Made by a program: the position numbers and the translations under genes. From the NCBI GenBank assembly GCA_951799425.1, contig OX637394.1, positions 43,139,642 through 43,203,641 of the forward strand: 64,000 nucleotides of DNA, read 5' to 3'. This DNA comes from Ilex aquifolium (lineage: Eukaryota; Streptophyta; Magnoliopsida; Aquifoliales; Aquifoliaceae). Below the pieces are notes generated by a model, which saw only the letters and a program-made list of their open reading frames with translations, did no database searches and was not told the DNA's origin. Of this stretch, positions 63,111-64,000 are shown piece by piece; the first letter of the stretch is position 1; the number at the start of each line of letters is the position of its first letter.

Positions 63111-63519
63111 ATCTCGAGATATACAATTTGAAATTCAAAGAATATGATATACCTAGTATCACCCAAAATTGTTGTGATTTAAATGGTTGATCATTGGTTC
63201 GAATCTTGTATCATTCTCCCTTGTCAAAAGAATGGTTCAATAGTATCTTATTATATTCTCTATAACAAAAAAACATGATATTAGAACATCAGAAGAGAAG
63301 AAAATAGTATTGTGATTAGCAATATTAAAATATGATATGATTTATTAATACGATACGAAATTAGAGGATTGAGTCTTTTTAAAGTTATCAATTTTATAAA
63401 CGAATAGATCCGATACGACATGATCAATAAATAAATTGAGTATGGATAAAATTTATTTAAAAAAAAATACTCAATTCACCTTATTTATATATATTAATTA
63501 TATACGACTCTCGCCTCAT
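63111..63519. other. AT-rich intergenic, no gene seen
   Basis: No coherent frame and no terminal repeats identified. Confidence 0.4.
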
Positions 63520-63835
63520 TGGATAGCATATACCGACAAAATTCTGACTTGTGAGAAGGTGAGTTCCACAGTAGGATTGATTAACGGCACAGAATCGCCC
63601 AGCGCGCCAGTGAGGCTAGAATGATTGAAATGGAAAGGCACGTGATCGTCTGGCAAGTTAACACGTGTCATTGATGGGCCCATATCACGGGTAGTCCTGA
63701 CACGTACCATTATGCCGGTGACCCCGCCATTTTTAATGATCTCAACAACTGGAAACGGCCATCTCGTTCTGTTTTGAAGAGGGTAGTTTCGTCCTAACGG
63801 CATTAAAAATGGGCTATGGATATCCAAAATTAAAG
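63520..63835. promoter_or_regulatory. Promoter-like segment with clustered ACGT boxes
   Basis: A GC-richer island bears GCACGTGATC (63640), ACACGTGTCA (63661) and GACACGTACC (63699), all ACGT-core G-box/ABRE-like motifs within about 75 bp. TGGGCCCATA at 63676 is a site II-like element. Such clusters occur in plant promoters answering light or abscisic acid through bZIP/bHLH factors. The gene it would serve lies outside the window. A 103-codon minus-strand frame (63827-63516) has no recognised domain. Confidence 0.5.
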
Positions 63836-63837
63836 AA

Positions 63838-63851
63838 GGGGGGGGGGGGGT
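63838..63851. repeat. Poly-G run
   Basis: About 13 consecutive G. Beyond it to the window end is AT-rich sequence without a recognised feature. Confidence 0.9.
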
Positions 63852-64000
63852 TTGGATGTGTACTGATATTCTTGACTTTTCAACTTACCGACTTATTTTT
63901 CATGACTTTTCAACTTGAGAATGACTATGACACCTCTTTCAATATTACTATATTCAAAATTATATTAATTAAAAATTAAGTTATAATTTTTTTATTTTAT

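Noticed and set aside
63516-63827. 103-codon minus-strand frame at the window edge
   Set aside because: No recognised motif; the segment is better explained as promoter-like sequence with ACGT boxes.

Overview
The window is plant nuclear DNA, and a eudicot is most likely. Its genes are intron-rich with GT-AG introns. It encodes a plant-type GAMYB-class R2R3 MYB carrying a miR159 site, a plant ATG8, a plant GT31 beta-1,3-galactosyltransferase with the DUF4094-type N-terminus, and two MIR171/170-type hairpins. The intergenic DNA is AT-rich and packed with plant transposon types (hAT, Stowaway, Tourist-like, Helitron, SINE, Copia, LINE remnants). I could not fix the species.

Layout. 1-14.2 kb is dominated by one giant inverted repeat (about 1080-14210). 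Each arm holds, from outside to inside, AT-rich modules, an array of 21-bp units, a single-copy spacer and a 20-bp/275-bp satellite, mirrored about an axis near 8470. 14.2-20.3 kb is gene-poor with MITEs and SINE copies. A MIR171/170-type hairpin lies at 20.38-20.46 kb. 22-34.7 kb is transposon-rich: two LTR-like segments, a decayed Copia gag region, a complete non-autonomous Helitron, a SINE split by a hAT element, a 1.2-kb TIR element and two further hAT elements with target duplications.

34.9-38.6 kb (+) is the MYB gene, 3 exons and 518 codons, with three transposons in intron 2. 44.3 kb (+) carries a small conserved-looking 87-residue protein gene. 46.2-48.2 kb (-) is ATG8, 119 residues in 5 coding exons, with an apparently non-canonical TG acceptor before exon 4. 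50.2-50.3 kb (+) is a second MIR171 hairpin. 52.7-57.3 kb (-) is the galactosyltransferase, 11 exons and 402 residues. 57.3-64 kb holds a 1.4-kb TIR element, a Tourist-like MITE, a LINE RNase-H remnant and, at 63.5-63.8 kb, a GC-richer segment with clustered ACGT boxes that looks like the promoter of a gene beyond the window.

The genes are independent single loci. The regulatory theme is small RNA: two MIR171-type loci, one miR159-targeted MYB, and a very long inverted repeat that would give double-stranded RNA if transcribed. All exon boundaries were read by hand from reading frame and splice motifs, and every reported junction keeps phase. Transposon class calls rest on terminal repeats and target duplications only.
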